A stretch of 64,000 bases of DNA, taken from DASUTB01 sp036374835 (GTDB lineage: Bacteria; Actinomycetota; Actinomycetes; Jiangellales; Jiangellaceae). Of the stretch, positions 8,329 through 16,977 are shown piece by piece (within the stretch, counting starts at the first letter, position 1; each line of letters opens with the position of its first letter). A program made the translations under genes and the position numbers. Below the pieces are notes generated by a model that did not search any database, was not told the origin of the DNA, and saw nothing but the letters and a program-made list of their open reading frames with translations. The stretch covers positions 1-64,000 of the forward strand of contig DASUTB010000136.1 of the NCBI GenBank assembly GCA_036374835.1. The letters run 5' to 3'.

Positions 8329-9447
8329 TCAACCTCCGTCTTTCCACGGCAGCAGCGACACATGTATGACGCTCTCGTCCCCCTCACCGCCGACCGCCCG
8401 GATCGCGCGGTCGGTTTCGGCCAGACCGAACGTGTGCGTCGTCAGCAGGCCGAGCGGGTAGCGGCCCGAGGCGAGCTGCGCCAGGGCAAGCTCGCAGGCG
8501 CGGTAGCTGTGGCCGCGCGCGCTCTTGACTGTGATCGCCTTTTCGGTCAGCGCCGCGAGCGGGAAGTCCGGGAACGTGGCCAGTTCACCCTGCACGAGCA
8601 ACGTGCCGCCGCGGCGCTTCAGTGCGTCGATGCCGAGCAGGACCGGTGACGTCCCAGCCCCTGCGGTGCAGTCGAGCACGACGTCGACGCCATTGCCGCC
8701 GGTGAGTTCCATGACCTGCTCGAGAGGGTCGCGCTGCTGGACATCGATTGTGTGGTGCGCACCGAGTGCCTTGGCGACATCCAGCCGGGCGGCGTCCCGC
8801 GCCGTGCCTGTGACGATGATCAGCGACGCTCCTGCCTGGTGGCAGGCCACCGTCTGGGCAAGCCCTTGCTGTCCTGGCCCCTGGATGAGCACGGTCGAGT
8901 CGTATCCCACGCCGGCGTCGAACAACGCCCACTCGATGCCGTTCGACAGCGGCGTTACCAGGCCGGCCAGCTCAGGCGTCACTCCTTCGGGCACTTTATG
9001 CACGACGGCGTTCCATGGCAGGAACATGTATTGAGCGAACCCGCCCCAGAGATGCGGTGGCCGAGCGGCCGACGTGTACCCGTAGCGGAGCGCGGCCGGA
9101 TTGGTCCGCCAGTCGGTTGCCGAGCAGTGCCGGTACTCGCCCAGGTGGCACCACTCGCACGCGAGGCACGGCACGTAGTGCTCGACGAAGACGCGATCTC
9201 CCTCAGCCACCTGGTGGCGCTCGGTGAACGTGCTGCCCGCCTGGGCGACGACGCCGATGTTCTCGTGGCCCATGATCACCGGCTCGGTGATGCGCGGCGC
9301 CCGGTACATCTTGACGTCCGTGCCGCAGATGCCGGCGACCTCCACCTTCAGCAACGCCGCGTCGGCCGGGACTCTCGGGTGCTTGAACTCCTTGAGCTCC
9401 GTCGTCTCCGGCCCGGTTCGCACGGCGGCCACGACCGGCTCTCCCAT
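8329..9447 (-). CDS. Zinc-dependent alcohol dehydrogenase
   Basis: This 372-residue medium-chain dehydrogenase keeps both zinc sites: catalytic GICGTD and GHENIG, and the four-Cys structural lobe C-x2-C-x2-C-x7-C (about residues 100-114). The Rossmann part carries IQGPGQQGLAQ in place of the commonest GxGxxG. It should oxidise an alcohol or hemiacetal with NAD(P). In the 4,5-cleavage pathway a dehydrogenase (LigC role) is needed upstream of LigJ, but LigC belongs to another family, so equivalence is only a guess. ATG 9447 follows AAGGAGG. First gene of the ADH-ligK-ligJ-rpiB run; it diverges from 9510. Confidence 0.85.
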   Translation of the reverse strand: MGEPVVAAVRTGPETTELKEFKHPRVPADAALLKVEVAGICGTDVKMYRAPRITEPVIMGHENIGVVAQAGSTFTERHQVAEGDRVFVEHYVPCLACEWCHLGEYRHCSATDWRTNPAALRYGYTSAARPPHLWGGFAQYMFLPWNAVVHKVPEGVTPELAGLVTPLSNGIEWALFDAGVGYDSTVLIQGPGQQGLAQTVACHQAGASLIIVTGTARDAARLDVAKALGAHHTIDVQQRDPLEQVMELTGGNGVDVVLDCTAGAGTSPVLLGIDALKRRGGTLLVQGELATFPDFPLAALTEKAITVKSARGHSYRACELALAQLASGRYPLGLLTTHTFGLAETDRAIRAVGGEGDESVIHVSLLPWKDGG

Positions 9448-9485
9448 GGCAGCGCCCTCCTTCCCGCGCACATGCACGTGCTTAA

Positions 9486-9498
9486 GGTATTATGGTAC
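9486..9498 (+). promoter_or_regulatory. Probable promoter in divergent gap, GGTATTATGGTAC
   Basis: TATTAT at 9489-9494 is a good -10 hexamer for the plus-strand gene at 9510; the mRNA would begin about 9500-9503 and be almost leaderless. On the other strand it resembles the TCATACCATT element (ATAATACCTT, 7 of 10). Confidence 0.45.
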
Positions 9499-9509
9499 GC
9501 TAATTGTCA

Positions 9510-10454
9510 ATGGGACTACCCCGGCTGACGACCGTCACGCGCACCCAGGGGGCAAACCGGGCGCTCAAAGAGGGCGCCGTGACCCCCCGGGAGTGCATCC
9601 TCGATTTCACCGAGGTATCGCCGCTCGTGCACGCCTTCCGCCGCATGGTCCGTCACCTCGAGTTCGACGTCTGCGAGCTCGCCATCACGACCTACCTGTG
9701 CGCCAAGGCTCACGGCAAACCCATCACGGCCTTACCGGTCTTCCTCGTGCGCGGCTTGCACCATGGCGCGATCGTCCACAACGTCAGAGCCGGCATCCAC
9801 CACCCCCGCGACCTCGAAGGGCGGCGGGTCGGCGTCAACCGCGGGTACACGGTGACCACAGGAGTCTGGGCACGCGGCATCCTTGCCGACGAGTACGGCG
9901 TGGACCTGAACCGGGTCACCTGGGTGTTGTCAGGTGATGAGCATGTTGCCGAGTACCAACCCCCACCGAACGTGGTGCCGGCCGCCGACGGCGAGGACAT
10001 CGGCGCGATGGTCGCCAGTGGGGAGCTCGCGGCGGCGATTGGAGTCTCGGTCGACCACCCCGACGTCACGCCGCTGATCCCGGGAGCCGAGGACGCAGGC
10101 TGGGACGCCCTCAAGCGCCGCGGCCTGTACCCCATCAACCACCTGGTCGTTGTCAGGGATGACCTGCTAGAGCGGTACCCGAACGTCGCTGTCGACCTGT
10201 TCACCGCGTTCGCCGATGCCAAGAGCTGCTACGTGGAGCGGCTGTCGAGGGAAACCTTCGACCAGCCGACCCAAGTGGATCTCCTCTACCGACGTGTGAT
10301 GGAGGTGGAGGGCGACCCGTTGCCGTACGGTGTGGGGCCCAACCGGGCGATGATCGAGGAGCTCATCGAACACGCCGTACACCAGCGGATCCTGGACGCG
10401 AAACCGGCTGTGGAAACACTCTTTCACCGCAGCACGCTCGATCTCGTCGGCTGA
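9510..10454 (+). CDS. 4,5-dihydroxyphthalate decarboxylase-like / PBP-fold protein
   Basis: This 314-residue protein lacks a signal peptide and resembles the Pht5 family (4,5-dihydroxyphthalate decarboxylases, which share the periplasmic-binding-protein fold). Family-type segments are FDVCELAITTYL, LEGRRVGVNRGYTVTTGVW, WARGILADEYGVD and NHLVVVRDDLLERYP. A similar gene lies at 43079. It may decarboxylate a dihydroxylated aromatic dicarboxylate or bind a ligand for transport. ATG 9510 has no Shine-Dalgarno and sits right behind a -10 element, so the message is probably leaderless; TTG 9504 is also possible. Confidence 0.7.
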   Translation: MGLPRLTTVTRTQGANRALKEGAVTPRECILDFTEVSPLVHAFRRMVRHLEFDVCELAITTYLCAKAHGKPITALPVFLVRGLHHGAIVHNVRAGIHHPRDLEGRRVGVNRGYTVTTGVWARGILADEYGVDLNRVTWVLSGDEHVAEYQPPPNVVPAADGEDIGAMVASGELAAAIGVSVDHPDVTPLIPGAEDAGWDALKRRGLYPINHLVVVRDDLLERYPNVAVDLFTAFADAKSCYVERLSRETFDQPTQVDLLYRRVMEVEGDPLPYGVGPNRAMIEELIEHAVHQRILDAKPAVETLFHRSTLDLVG

Positions 10455-10521
10455 GTCCTGTCCCCGCGAGCGGACGCATCCACCACATCGCAACCTCTTG
10501 ACTCCCGATGTGCAACAACTA

Positions 10522-10550
10522 TGCTCAGACCATTAGCCATTCATACCATC
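10522..10550 (+). promoter_or_regulatory. Tandem TCAKACCAT elements before ABC importer
   Basis: TGCTCAGACCATTAGC at 10522-10537 is 14/16 identical to 30262-30277 in front of the CoA-transferase operon. A second copy, TCATACCATC, follows at 10541-10550. The pair lies 85-113 bp before the binding-protein gene and reads as a shared operator. Confidence 0.45.
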
Positions 10551-10634
10551 GAGACATTTGCGAGACGCGACACCGTCCCAGACATTCGGGCCTAAGCCAT
10601 TGGCTCGCGCCCCGCACTGAGGAGGAGAACTCGC

Positions 10635-11804
10635 ATGGGCGGACACGTTCGAATCTGGATCGGTCTATCAGCCGCGGTGCTGCTCGCGAGCGCATGCTCG
10701 CCGCCCACGGCCGAGGATGAGGCTGGTGACGCAGCGTCGCCGGGAGCGACGGATTCCGAGGCCGAGCCTGCAGGCGCGGGCCTCGACAACTCGGCCGCCC
10801 TCGACGAGGTCTACGCCGCCGTCGAGGGCATGACCGGCGAGGAGCGCACCAGCACGCTGGCAGCGCTCGCCGCCGAGGAGGACGGACTCAACGTCTACAG
10901 CTCGACCAACCTCGACGACGCGGCGCCGCTGCTTGATGCGTTCGAGGACGCCTACGACATCGAGCCCAACTATTACCGCGCTTCGTCCTCCGACGTCCTA
11001 CGGCGCATCCTGCAGGAAGCGGACGCCAACTTCCCTGGCAACGACGTCGTGCTCGCTAACGGCCCGGAGATGGCCGTGCTGGACGGCGAGGGGCTGCTGC
11101 TGCCGCTGAACACACCGGCGACCGACGACATCATCGAGGCCGGAGTGTTCGACACGTGGGCGTCGGTGTACATGAACACCTTCACCGCCGCCTGGAACAC
11201 CGACACCGTGACCGATCCGCCGGCGACGTGGGAGGACGTGCTCACGAACTTCGACGGCAACCTCGCGATGGAGCTCGGCGACTGGGACTGGTTCGCGACG
11301 CTGACGAACAACTACTTCACCGCGGAACTCGGCATGACCGAGGACGAGGTCGTCGAGATGTTCAAGCAGGCCGCCGCCGGCTCTCGGGTCGTCGACGGTC
11401 ACACACTCATGGCCGAGCTGCTCGTGGCCGGCGAGTTCGATATGGGTACCTCCTTCTACCATCACCGCATCGCGGAGTTCATTTCCGAGGGAGCGCCTGT
11501 CGGGTGGGATGAGCCGCAGCCGATCCGGCCTCTCATCATCCGGCCGAACGGTACCGGGATCATGCAAGGGGTACAGAACCCGGCGACGGCACTGCTGTGG
11601 ACCGAGTTCCTCCTGACCGACGCCCAAGCGATCCTCGCCGCAGAGTTCCGCGGCCCGGCCAGCACCGCCGTTGAAGGCGGCGTGCCACCTGAGTACGAGC
11701 CGATCCTTGTCGACCTTGAAGCGATCACGGCAGAGCGCGACAAATGGGAGGGTCTATGGACCGAGATCGTCGAGCAGTCGGGCAGCGAGGTCGTCGGCGA
11801 CTGA
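10635..11804 (+). CDS. ABC transporter substrate-binding lipoprotein (Fbp type)
   Basis: The 389-residue precursor has a lipoprotein signal with lipobox LASAC (Cys about residue 21), followed by an acidic Ala/Asp/Glu linker. The body resembles the Fe(3+)/2-aminoethylphosphonate/polyamine-type binding proteins (LNVYSSTNLDDAAPLLDAFE, then a periplasmic two-lobe pattern). ATG follows AGGAGGAG. It would deliver a ligand to the permease and ATPase downstream. Given the surroundings an organic acid is likelier than iron, but no residue proves this. A paralogous set lies at 35733-39897. Confidence 0.85.
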   Translation: MGGHVRIWIGLSAAVLLASACSPPTAEDEAGDAASPGATDSEAEPAGAGLDNSAALDEVYAAVEGMTGEERTSTLAALAAEEDGLNVYSSTNLDDAAPLLDAFEDAYDIEPNYYRASSSDVLRRILQEADANFPGNDVVLANGPEMAVLDGEGLLLPLNTPATDDIIEAGVFDTWASVYMNTFTAAWNTDTVTDPPATWEDVLTNFDGNLAMELGDWDWFATLTNNYFTAELGMTEDEVVEMFKQAAAGSRVVDGHTLMAELLVAGEFDMGTSFYHHRIAEFISEGAPVGWDEPQPIRPLIIRPNGTGIMQGVQNPATALLWTEFLLTDAQAILAAEFRGPASTAVEGGVPPEYEPILVDLEAITAERDKWEGLWTEIVEQSGSEVVGD

Positions 11805-11822
11805 CCTTCACCTGAACGCGCC

Positions 11823-13559
11823 ATGGCCGACACCCGTGGAGCCACCGCACGCCTGGTCCGGATCGCCGGCCGGGTGCGGTGGCGGCGGCTGCTCACCCCC
11901 GAGGCACTCATCATCGGCGTGGCGGTGGCCATCGTCTGCTACCTGGCGCTCGTGCCGCTGTTGTACCTGCTGTGGGGGACGTTCGTCGGCGAGGGCGGGG
12001 GCCTGACCTTCGCGCACTTCCAGGACGCGTACGCGCCCGGCACCTACAACATGACGACCCTCGTGGTCAACTCGGCGATCTTCGCTTTGGGTTCCACCGT
12101 GCTGTCCGTGGTGGTCGGTACTGCGCTGGCTTACCTGACCGTTCGCACCGACGTGCCGTTCAAGCGGCTGGTCTTCGCGGCCTCCCTTGTTCCCCTCATC
12201 ATCCCCGGCATCCTCCACACGATCGCTTGGATCTTCCTGGCCAGCCCGCGCATCGGGATCTTCAACCACATGGTGGAGCCAATCCTGGGACCGGGTTTCT
12301 TCAACATCTTCTCGATGGGCGGAATGATCGTGGTCGACGGGCTGCATGCCGCGCCGCTGGCGTTCCTGCTCATGTACGCCGCGTTCAAGAGCATGGACCC
12401 CGCTCTCGAGGAGTCGGCCCTGATGAGCGGCGCCCGGCTACCGACCGTCCTTCGGCGCATCACCCTGCCGCTGGTCAGACCTGGGTTGTACGCCGCGATC
12501 CTGATCATGGCCGTGAAAGCTCTCGAAGCCTTCGAGGTCCCCGCGCTGCTCGGCATTCCTGCCGGCATCTGGGTGTTCACCTCCCGCATCTGGCAGGTGC
12601 TGTCCGGCTTCCCTATCGAATACGGCCAGGCTGGCGCCTACTCGCTGACACTGCTGGCAATCACGACGGCCGGCGTGTTCTTCCAGGCGCGACTGAGCCG
12701 GCGCGGCAAGTCGTTCCAGACCATCACCGGCAAGGGCTACCGGCCACGCGCCATGCCGCTCGGCAGGTGGCGCTGGCCCGCCACGGCCGCGGTCTGCTTC
12801 TACTTCTTCGTCGCGGTCATCATGCCGATCGGCGTCCTGCTGTACACCTCCACACAACCCTTCTACACCGTGCCGTCGGCCGACACGCTGTCGAACATGA
12901 CACTGGACAATTACCGCTACATCGTGGATCACCCACAGGCTGTGCGTGCGGGCCGCAACTCCCTCATCCTCGGAATCGGCTCAGCAACCGCGGTGATGTT
13001 CGGCATGGCCATCATCTCCTGGATCGTCGTGCGCACGCGCCTGCCCGGCCGCTGGCTGCTCGACAACCTCGCCTTCCTGCCCCTTGTCGTCCCAGGGCTC
13101 GTCATGGGCGTTGCGCTGCTGTTCGTCTATCTTCGCGCGCCCGTCCCGATCTACGGGACGCTGTGGATCCTCTTCATCGCCTACCTCACCCGATACATGC
13201 CGTACGGCATGCGCTACGCGTCGACGTCGATGTACCAGATAGCCGGCGATCTGGAGGAGTCCGCCCAAGTCAGCGGCGCGAGTTGGTGGCAGCAGTTCCG
13301 CCGCGTGACACTGCCGCTGCTGATGCCAGGGCTGGTCGCCGGCTGGATCTACATCGTCATCGTCTCGGTGCGGGAACTGTCGAGTTCGATCCTGCTGTAC
13401 TCCCCGGGTAACGAGGTGCTGTCTGTGGTCATCTGGGAGCAGTGGGAGAACGGGCAGACCACTGAGTTGGCGGCGCTCGGAATGATCATGATCGTGCTCC
13501 TCGTCGTCCTGGTGACCGTGGGCGCCAGGCTCGGCGCCAGGGTGGGAGTGCGGGACTGA
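11823..13559 (+). CDS. ABC transporter permease, fused FbpB type
   Basis: The 578-residue integral membrane protein holds two permease units in tandem. Each has an EAA-like loop (LEESALMSGA about residue 199, LEESAQVSGA about residue 478) that contacts the ATPase. About 12 TM segments fit fused FbpB/ThiP-like permeases. It follows the binding protein after 18 bp and precedes the ATPase by 16 bp, so the three form one operon. Confidence 0.9.
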   Translation: MADTRGATARLVRIAGRVRWRRLLTPEALIIGVAVAIVCYLALVPLLYLLWGTFVGEGGGLTFAHFQDAYAPGTYNMTTLVVNSAIFALGSTVLSVVVGTALAYLTVRTDVPFKRLVFAASLVPLIIPGILHTIAWIFLASPRIGIFNHMVEPILGPGFFNIFSMGGMIVVDGLHAAPLAFLLMYAAFKSMDPALEESALMSGARLPTVLRRITLPLVRPGLYAAILIMAVKALEAFEVPALLGIPAGIWVFTSRIWQVLSGFPIEYGQAGAYSLTLLAITTAGVFFQARLSRRGKSFQTITGKGYRPRAMPLGRWRWPATAAVCFYFFVAVIMPIGVLLYTSTQPFYTVPSADTLSNMTLDNYRYIVDHPQAVRAGRNSLILGIGSATAVMFGMAIISWIVVRTRLPGRWLLDNLAFLPLVVPGLVMGVALLFVYLRAPVPIYGTLWILFIAYLTRYMPYGMRYASTSMYQIAGDLEESAQVSGASWWQQFRRVTLPLLMPGLVAGWIYIVIVSVRELSSSILLYSPGNEVLSVVIWEQWENGQTTELAALGMIMIVLLVVLVTVGARLGARVGVRD

Positions 13560-13575
13560 CGATGGGAGGCTGGAT

Positions 13576-14694
13576 ATGCTGAACGTCACGGAGCTGATCA
13601 AGACGTTCCCGTCCTCGCGTGGCGAGCGCGACCAGGTCCGTGCTGTCGACGACATCTCGTTCGAGGTTGAGTCCGGCCAGCTGTTCACGCTCCTCGGTCC
13701 TTCCGGCTGCGGAAAGACGACCACCCTCCGTTGCGTCGCCGGTCTCGAGACTCCGGACAGCGGCGTGATCCGCGTGAGCGACAGGACGCTCTTCTCGTCG
13801 GGCGACCGGGTGAAGGTTCCGGCCAACCAGCGAAGACTGGGCATGGTCTTCCAGTCCTACGCGATCTGGCCGCACATGAACGTGTTCCACAACGTTGCCT
13901 TCCCCCTCGAAGTAGCGCCGCGGGCACAGCGGCCGGCGAAGAAAGACATCAAGGAGCGCGTCGAGCGCGTACTCTCCGTCGTCCAGCTCGATGACCTCGC
14001 GACACGCCAGGCGACCGACCTGTCGGGCGGCCAGCAGCAGCGGCTTGCCCTCGCCAGGGCGCTCGTCCTCGAGCCTCCCCTGTTGCTCCTCGACGAGCCG
14101 CTGTCCAATCTGGACGCCCAGCTGCGGGAGGAGATGCGGTTCGAGCTCAAGCGGCTCCAACGCGAGTTGGGCATCACCGCCGTGTACGTGACCCACGACC
14201 AGGTCGAGGCCCTCGCAATGTCCAATCGCATCGCGGTCATGAACGCCGGCCAGATCCAGCAGGTCGGCCGGCCGCGGGAGATCTACGACAAGCCCGCCTC
14301 CCGCTTCGTCGCCGGGTTCATCGGCAAGACCAACTTCATTGGCGGCACCGTCGAGCGCAAGGAGCCGGACGGTGTCTATACCGTTTCGACCGCCGACGGC
14401 GCACTGCGCACGACATCCCGCGCGGACCTGCCGGCCGGAACCACCGTCGTGGCCAGCATCCGCCCAGAGCACATCGGGTTGCAGCGTGCCGAGGATGCCG
14501 ATAGCGAGCCGAACAGCTGGACCGGCATGGTCGAGACCCGCGCGTTCCTCGGCGAGTCGGTCGACCACCTGGTGTCACTCGGCAAGTCCACGCTGCAGGT
14601 CCGCTGCCCCGCACGCGTCTCCATCCCACCGGGCACAGAGGTCGTCCTCACCTTCCCGCCCGAGCAGTGCCTGCTCATCCCCACCGACGACTGA
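13576..14694 (+). CDS. ABC transporter ATP-binding protein (FbpC type)
   Basis: The 372-residue ATPase shows Walker A GPSGCGKTTT (about residues 40-49), Q-loop FQSYAIWPHM, signature LSGGQQQR, Walker B LLLLDEPLSNLD and switch His in VTHDQ. A C-terminal TOBE-like domain (about 280-370) matches FbpC/PotA ATPases. GGGAGG precedes ATG 13576. It powers the importer encoded by the two preceding genes. Confidence 0.92.
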   Translation: MLNVTELIKTFPSSRGERDQVRAVDDISFEVESGQLFTLLGPSGCGKTTTLRCVAGLETPDSGVIRVSDRTLFSSGDRVKVPANQRRLGMVFQSYAIWPHMNVFHNVAFPLEVAPRAQRPAKKDIKERVERVLSVVQLDDLATRQATDLSGGQQQRLALARALVLEPPLLLLDEPLSNLDAQLREEMRFELKRLQRELGITAVYVTHDQVEALAMSNRIAVMNAGQIQQVGRPREIYDKPASRFVAGFIGKTNFIGGTVERKEPDGVYTVSTADGALRTTSRADLPAGTTVVASIRPEHIGLQRAEDADSEPNSWTGMVETRAFLGESVDHLVSLGKSTLQVRCPARVSIPPGTEVVLTFPPEQCLLIPTDD

Positions 14695-14851
14695 GCAGGA
14701 GTAGCTGACCAGCCAGTCGACGCCACGACGGTTCCTAGCTGCCCAGTCGCTGGCGCTCGAGGAATTTGGGCGCCGCCATCGGCCAGGCGTCTGTAACCAA
14801 CCGTCGCCATGGGTTGACGCCGATCAGCTCCACTACACAGGTCGAGTCGGG

Positions 14852-15712
14852 CTACTTTGGCGCGGCGACCGAGTCGAGGAACTTGTGGATCCGGGCGGCG
14901 ACGGTCTGCGCGGTCTGGTCCGGGACGGGGACGTCCCAGTACTCCGCATTTGCGAGGCACTCCTCCAGGTAGCGCGCTGCCGAGGTCGCATGCGAGTCGT
15001 CCTGGCCTGGGATGATCAGCGTCGGAGTCTTGAGCCGCATCAGGTCTTCCGGCTCGGGGCCGGGCATCGTGTCGCGGTCGAGGAGCGTCCGAGCCATGCC
15101 GTTGACGAGAACGCGGTAGGCGTTCGAATCCTGCTTCGCGTACGTCTCGGCGAACCGTTCATCCGCGCGAATGACGGCGCCCCACGGGCCGATGCGCGGA
15201 TCCTGGCCGAAGTGCTGGTCGCTGTTCTTTGCCAGTGCGACCACAGCGTCGAGACCTTCTTGCTGGACGTAGGCGAGGTGCTGGGCGAAGCGGGCGTGCT
15301 GGGCGATCCGGTACTTTGCACCGCCGGCCGGCCAATAGAGCACGAGGCTCAGCGCTACGTCTGGATGGGTGACGGCGAACGCCGTGGCGACCGAGCAACC
15401 CTGGCAGCCACCCATGACGTGTACCTGCTTGTAGCCGAGGTGGTCGATCAGCCCCTTGGCTTGCGCGACGTAGTGCGCCCAGGTGATGCGCTCGACCCGT
15501 CCACCGGAGCTGCCTGCTTCCCGCCGGTCGAACGTGATGCACGTGTAGTGCGTCTCGAGATGCTCGACCGGCCTGATCTCCCGGTACTTGCCCTGCTCCC
15601 TCCAGTTGGCCAGGCGGGCGTTGAACCCTCCAGGCGAGAACATGAGCAACGGCGGCCCACTGCCCACGAGTTCGTAGTGCGTGTCGATTCCGTCGATCAG
15701 TGCGGTCGGCAC
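14852..15712 (-). CDS. Alpha/beta hydrolase with Cys at nucleophile elbow
   Basis: The 286-residue protein has an alpha/beta-hydrolase pattern: oxyanion region LMFSPGGFNARL, then HVMGGCQGC at the nucleophile elbow near residue 97, and LIIPGQDDSHAT near the acid position. The elbow reads G-x-C-x-G, so the nucleophile would be Cys as in dienelactone hydrolases rather than Ser. GTG 15712 follows the CoxM-like stop directly. As last gene of the Rieske/Mo-hydroxylase operon it probably hydrolyses a C-C or ester bond in a ring-derived intermediate. I could not place the catalytic His with certainty. Confidence 0.8.
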   Translation of the reverse strand: MPTALIDGIDTHYELVGSGPPLLMFSPGGFNARLANWREQGKYREIRPVEHLETHYTCITFDRREAGSSGGRVERITWAHYVAQAKGLIDHLGYKQVHVMGGCQGCSVATAFAVTHPDVALSLVLYWPAGGAKYRIAQHARFAQHLAYVQQEGLDAVVALAKNSDQHFGQDPRIGPWGAVIRADERFAETYAKQDSNAYRVLVNGMARTLLDRDTMPGPEPEDLMRLKTPTLIIPGQDDSHATSAARYLEECLANAEYWDVPVPDQTAQTVAARIHKFLDSVAAPK

Positions 15713-16534
15713 CTACGTCTCCCCCTCCAGCAACTCGGCAAGGACCCGCTGCGTCCACACCTCGGCCATGGCGGTTTTGTACTCCGCCGATCCTCGCTCA
15801 TCCGACGTGGGCGAGGCGGCGGCTCGGGCGGCGGCGGCCGCGTTCGCAACGTCGGTTTGGACAAGGACGGGGGTGGGCGCGACACCGCCGAGCGCGAGGT
15901 TGAGCTGGCCGGCCCTCCCAGAGTCCTTCCGCTCCAGCCGGGCCGCAACGGAGACCGTTGGGTAGTCGTCCACGCTCTGGGGCGTGAACCGGCGGTAGGC
16001 CTCCACCGCGTCCCGCCGCGGCGGCACGCACACGTGGGTCACAACCTCACCGTGCTCCACCGCGGTCTCCATGAGCCCGCGGAAGAAGCCATTGCGCAAC
16101 GGCACCAGCCGCTCGCCGCCCGGACCTCGGATTCCCACGATCGCGCCGGCTGCGAGCAACGCCGGCGGGAGGTCTTGGCGCGGGTCGGCGTGCACGAGGG
16201 CGCCCCCGACCGTCGCGACGTTGCGGATCCGTGGGTTGGCCACGACGCTCGCCGCCTGCGCGACCATCGGGGCGTCGCGCCACAGCTCGGGTGACGCGGC
16301 CACCTCAGCCAGTGTCGTGCAGGCGCCGACCCGCCACGAGCCATCGGCGGCCTGTCTGATGCCCTTCAGCTCCGCGACCCGGCCCAGCCACACGAGCTTC
16401 TCAGGCTCGATCAGCCGCTGCTTCAGCATCACTGCCAGCGACGTGCCGCCGCTGACGATGATCGCATCGTCGACACCGACGACGTCGAGCACATGGTGGA
16501 GCATGGTCGGTGCGACGAACTCCGGATCGGTCAT
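15713..16534 (-). CDS. Molybdenum hydroxylase FAD subunit (CoxM type)
   Basis: The 273-residue protein carries the two FAD-binding signatures of CoxM/XdhB subunits: VSGGTSLAVMLKQ near residue 29 and RNVATVGGALVHADPRQDLPP in mid-protein. It transfers electrons from the iron-sulfur subunit. ATG 16534 overlaps the stop of the CoxS-like gene (ATGA). With the next two genes it makes a complete heterotrimeric molybdenum hydroxylase. Confidence 0.9.
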   Translation of the reverse strand: MTDPEFVAPTMLHHVLDVVGVDDAIIVSGGTSLAVMLKQRLIEPEKLVWLGRVAELKGIRQAADGSWRVGACTTLAEVAASPELWRDAPMVAQAASVVANPRIRNVATVGGALVHADPRQDLPPALLAAGAIVGIRGPGGERLVPLRNGFFRGLMETAVEHGEVVTHVCVPPRRDAVEAYRRFTPQSVDDYPTVSVAARLERKDSGRAGQLNLALGGVAPTPVLVQTDVANAAAAARAAASPTSDERGSAEYKTAMAEVWTQRVLAELLEGET

Positions 16535-16977
16535 GCGTCCAACGCCGCCTTCGCCGCCGCCACGATCGTCTGGTAGCCCGTGCAGCGGCACAGATTGCCG
16601 TTGAGATACTCGCGGATCTCAGGCTCGGCCGCTGCCGGCTTCTCGAGGGTCAGTGCGCAGACGGCGGCCACCTGGCCCGGGGTGCAGATTCCGCACTGCA
16701 TGCCTTCCTCGGCCACGAACGCGTCGACGACCTGCGGGAACCGCTCGGCGAGGCCCTCGACAGTCCATACGTCCGCACCATCCACGCATGGAGCCAGGTA
16801 GAGGCACGAGCTCACCGGCCGGTCGTCCACGAGCACCGTGCATGCACCGCACACTCCCATCCCGCAACCCTCCTTGGTACCGGTCAAGCCGGTGCTCCGG
16901 AGCACATCGACGAGGAAAGCGGTCGGACCGGCTTCGAGCTCGATCATCCGGCCGTTGAGGTGGAAGGTCAGTTTCAC
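16531..16977 (-). CDS. Molybdenum hydroxylase [2Fe-2S] subunit (CoxS type)
   Basis: The 148-residue protein has both cluster motifs: plant-ferredoxin type GCGMGVCGACTVLVDD with a fourth Cys about 12 residues on, and the helical-domain set MQCGICTPG with LCRCTGYQ. It passes electrons from the molybdenum cofactor to FAD. GTG 16977 overlaps the large-subunit stop (GTGA) and has GGGAGG upstream. Confidence 0.93.
   Translation of the reverse strand: MKLTFHLNGRMIELEAGPTAFLVDVLRSTGLTGTKEGCGMGVCGACTVLVDDRPVSSCLYLAPCVDGADVWTVEGLAERFPQVVDAFVAEEGMQCGICTPGQVAAVCALTLEKPAAAEPEIREYLNGNLCRCTGYQTIVAAAKAALDA

Noticed and set aside
10635..14694. Ferric iron transporter
   Set aside because: The family resemblance is real, but no iron-binding Tyr motif could be confirmed and the setting is organic-acid catabolism.
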